A DNA stretch of 64,000 nt, from assembly GCF_016921115.1 (NCBI RefSeq), contig NZ_JAFFZS010000022.1, positions 1 through 64,000 of the forward strand. Reading direction: 5' to 3'. Each line of letters begins with the position of its first letter. The stretch's first letter is position 1. The position numbers and the translations under genes are program-made. A model generated the notes under the pieces. That model was not told where the DNA came from. It did not search any database and saw nothing but the letters and a program-made list of their open reading frames with translations. Source of the stretch: Streptomyces actuosus (GTDB taxonomy: Bacteria; Actinomycetota; Actinomycetes; Streptomycetales; Streptomycetaceae). This document shows, in pieces, positions 62,653 through 64,000 of the stretch.

Positions 62653-63513
62653 TCACGGAGTCAGCATGTGCGTGGCGTTCGCCCAGGTGACGGCCCGGAC
62701 CTCCCGGCCCGTCAGGCCGGCGGCCCGGAACCACTGCTTGCTCAGCTCCAGCCACTGCTTCACCTCCGGCTGGCCTGGCTGGCCGAGGTCGGAGCTGAAC
62801 ACCACCCGGGGGTGGGCGCGTACGACCGGGGCGAGGTGGGTGGCATCGCGGTGTCCGAGCAGCAGGGTCAGCGCGGTGATCTCCACGTACAGGCCCGAGA
62901 CACCGGACAGATCGGTCAGGTCGCCGGGGGTGAAGCCGGACATGGGGTGCGTGGCATGGGTGAGGAGCAGCCGGGGCACGCCGAGACGTACGGCCTCGTC
63001 CACGACGCGCAGGGCCGCCTCCCGGTCGCAGTGCCCGGTCGCCACCACGACGGGAAGGTCACGGGCGGCCCGCAGGACTTCGCACACGTCCCGGCGCAGC
63101 CGCCCGTCGGCGTCGAGGACCCGGCCCGTCCGCCACCGGTCGGCGTCGAGCAAGTGGTGGAACCGGGTGCGGCGCAGGGGGGACGGGTGGGCGGGGCCGA
63201 CCAGGGTGGGCAGGTGGACGACGAGGCGGGCCGGGCTGGCCGGGCCGTGTGCGTAGACGGCCTGCTCCACGGCCCGGGGCCCGATGCCGCCCGCCAGTTC
63301 GTTGAGGACGAGCGCGCCCGAGACCGGCAGCCCCTCCTGGCGAGCTTCCCAGGCGCGGGCGGCGGTGGAGGTGAGATGGCTCTTGAGCACCACCCAGCCG
63401 CCGATCTCCGCGTACGCGCGGCCCGCGCCCGTCGAGGTGAGGCGGCGGCGGTACAGGTCGGGGCCCGCGTGGTAGTGCACGTCCACCACCACGCGCCCCG
63501 TCAGGTCAGCCAT
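62653..63513 (-). CDS. DUF6282 family amidohydrolase-like protein
   Basis: This protein of 286 residues has a metal-dependent hydrolase look: VVVDVHYHAGPDLYRR near the N-terminus (HxH), LKSHLTSTAAR, PTLVGPAHPSP, VVVATGHCDR, LLLTHATHPMSG and VFSSDLGQPGQP near the end, giving the His/Asp set expected of an amidohydrolase barrel. It resembles the uncharacterised DUF6282 family. ATG 63513 overlaps the stop of the upstream RraA-like gene by 8 nt, so the two are translationally coupled and probably act in one degradation pathway. The substrate is unknown. Confidence 0.8.
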   Translation of the reverse strand: MADLTGRVVVDVHYHAGPDLYRRRLTSTGAGRAYAEIGGWVVLKSHLTSTAARAWEARQEGLPVSGALVLNELAGGIGPRAVEQAVYAHGPASPARLVVHLPTLVGPAHPSPLRRTRFHHLLDADRWRTGRVLDADGRLRRDVCEVLRAARDLPVVVATGHCDREAALRVVDEAVRLGVPRLLLTHATHPMSGFTPGDLTDLSGVSGLYVEITALTLLLGHRDATHLAPVVRAHPRVVFSSDLGQPGQPEVKQWLELSKQWFRAAGLTGREVRAVTWANATHMLTP

Positions 63514-64000
63514 GGGCGGGCCGGGAGGCGCCGTCCCAGGGCCGGGCGTACCCGAACCGGCGGCGGGCCTCGTCCAGGCGCAGCCCCGCGGTGACCGCCT
63601 CGGCGATGGCGCCCTCGGTCCGTTCCACTCGGTCTGCCCGGTCCGCGACCTCGGCGGCCTGCTCGGCCGGAACCACCAGGGCTCCGTTGTCGTCGGCGAC
63701 GACGATGTCCCCGGGCCGTACGGTGACGTCACCGATGACGACGTCCTGTCCGGTCGCGGCCAGCTCCACCCGGTTCTTGCCGCTGACCATGGTGACGCCG
63801 GTGCTGAACAGCGGATATCCGGCGGCCCGGATCTCGGAGAGGTCCCGGGCCGAGCCGTGCAGGGCGGTGCCCCGGATCCCGCGCCGCTGCGCCAGCCTGG
63901 TCAGCAGCGATCCCCAGTTGGTGCAGGTGGTGCTGGCGCCGTTGTCGACCACCATGAAGGAACCTTCGGGTACGTCGTCCAGGTAGTCGGCCGCGTTGCG
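63506..64000 (-). CDS. RraA/HMG-aldolase-like protein (partial, 5' end outside window)
   Basis: The last 164 residues are visible; the gene begins beyond base 64000. Family features are MVVDNGASTTCTNWGSLLTR, ALHGSARDLSEIRAAGYPLF (the GxxRD element used in substrate/metal binding by HMG/CHA aldolases), and VADDNGALVVPAEQ. Homologues are class II pyruvate aldolases acting on 4-hydroxy-4-methyl-2-oxoglutarate-type acids, or the RNase E inhibitor RraA, which actinobacteria do not need in that form. A C-terminal extension to WDGASRPAHG follows. It overlaps the downstream DUF6282 gene. Confidence 0.85.
   Translation of the reverse strand, partial: RNAADYLDDVPEGSFMVVDNGASTTCTNWGSLLTRLAQRRGIRGTALHGSARDLSEIRAAGYPLFSTGVTMVSGKNRVELAATGQDVVIGDVTVRPGDIVVADDNGALVVPAEQAAEVADRADRVERTEGAIAEAVTAGLRLDEARRRFGYARPWDGASRPAHG

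Noticed and set aside
1..64000. tRNA, rRNA, riboswitch, CRISPR or replication origin
   Set aside because: None was recognised by eye. A covariance-model scan would be needed to exclude small RNAs and riboswitches; a hit would change the annotation.

Overview
The window looks like a chromosomal segment of a Streptomyces species. It is very GC-rich with strong G/C bias at third codon positions, uses GTG and TTG starts freely, and carries a LAL-type regulator, a stand-alone RsbW-like kinase, many Sec-type secreted proteins, a DUF6585 protein, a Fic-like toxin/RHH pair and a modular NRPS/PKS operon. No tRNA, rRNA or CRISPR array was seen. Function calls rest on recognised motifs and family knowledge; no database search was possible.

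Layout. 0-5 kb: 3' end of acetyl-CoA synthetase, a LAL regulator, a tiny membrane protein and an orphan histidine kinase. 5-10.5 kb: a coiled-coil/winged-helix protein, two convergent CAP-domain genes (one a sigma factor, zinc-finger, membrane and CAP fusion) and a LysR regulator. 10.8-15.1 kb: a hypothetical protein, a Cys-rich small protein overlapping an NAD-binding channel-like protein, and a secreted beta-rich protein resembling aerolysin-type pore formers. 15.8-21.3 kb: secreted phospholipase D, two convergent gene remnants, DUF6585, a metallo-beta-lactamase-fold hydrolase and DUF4253. 21.5-24.1 kb: an IS3 scrap beside a secreted Hint-domain polymorphic toxin with an overlapping DUF4279 immunity gene. 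24.3-31.6 kb: glycerol kinase with an IclR regulator, an RsbW-like kinase, a secreted beta protein, a purine-type NCS2 permease and a secreted endonuclease/exonuclease/phosphatase-fold enzyme.

32.3-49.6 kb is a biosynthetic locus. Five genes overlap stop-to-start by 4 nt: acyl-CoA-dehydrogenase-like protein, a 3119-residue NRPS, an MFS exporter, a KS-AT-ACP PKS and a type II thioesterase. A convergent TauD-type dioxygenase follows. The NRPS is unusual: an orphan condensation N-lobe and an orphan C-lobe flank a complete C-A(Thr)-T-C block, as if that block had been inserted inside one condensation domain.

50-64 kb: a starch-degrading amylase with two binding modules, a GlxA-type regulator divergent from a dienelactone hydrolase, an RHH/Doc-like toxin-antitoxin pair under a perfect palindrome, an Imm35-like orphan immunity gene, a small membrane protein, MmgE/PrpD, a HAD protein, a DUF2235 hydrolase, an IS3 deletion scar joined to a truncated RHS gene, and the start of a DUF6282/RraA-like catabolic operon that runs off the right edge.
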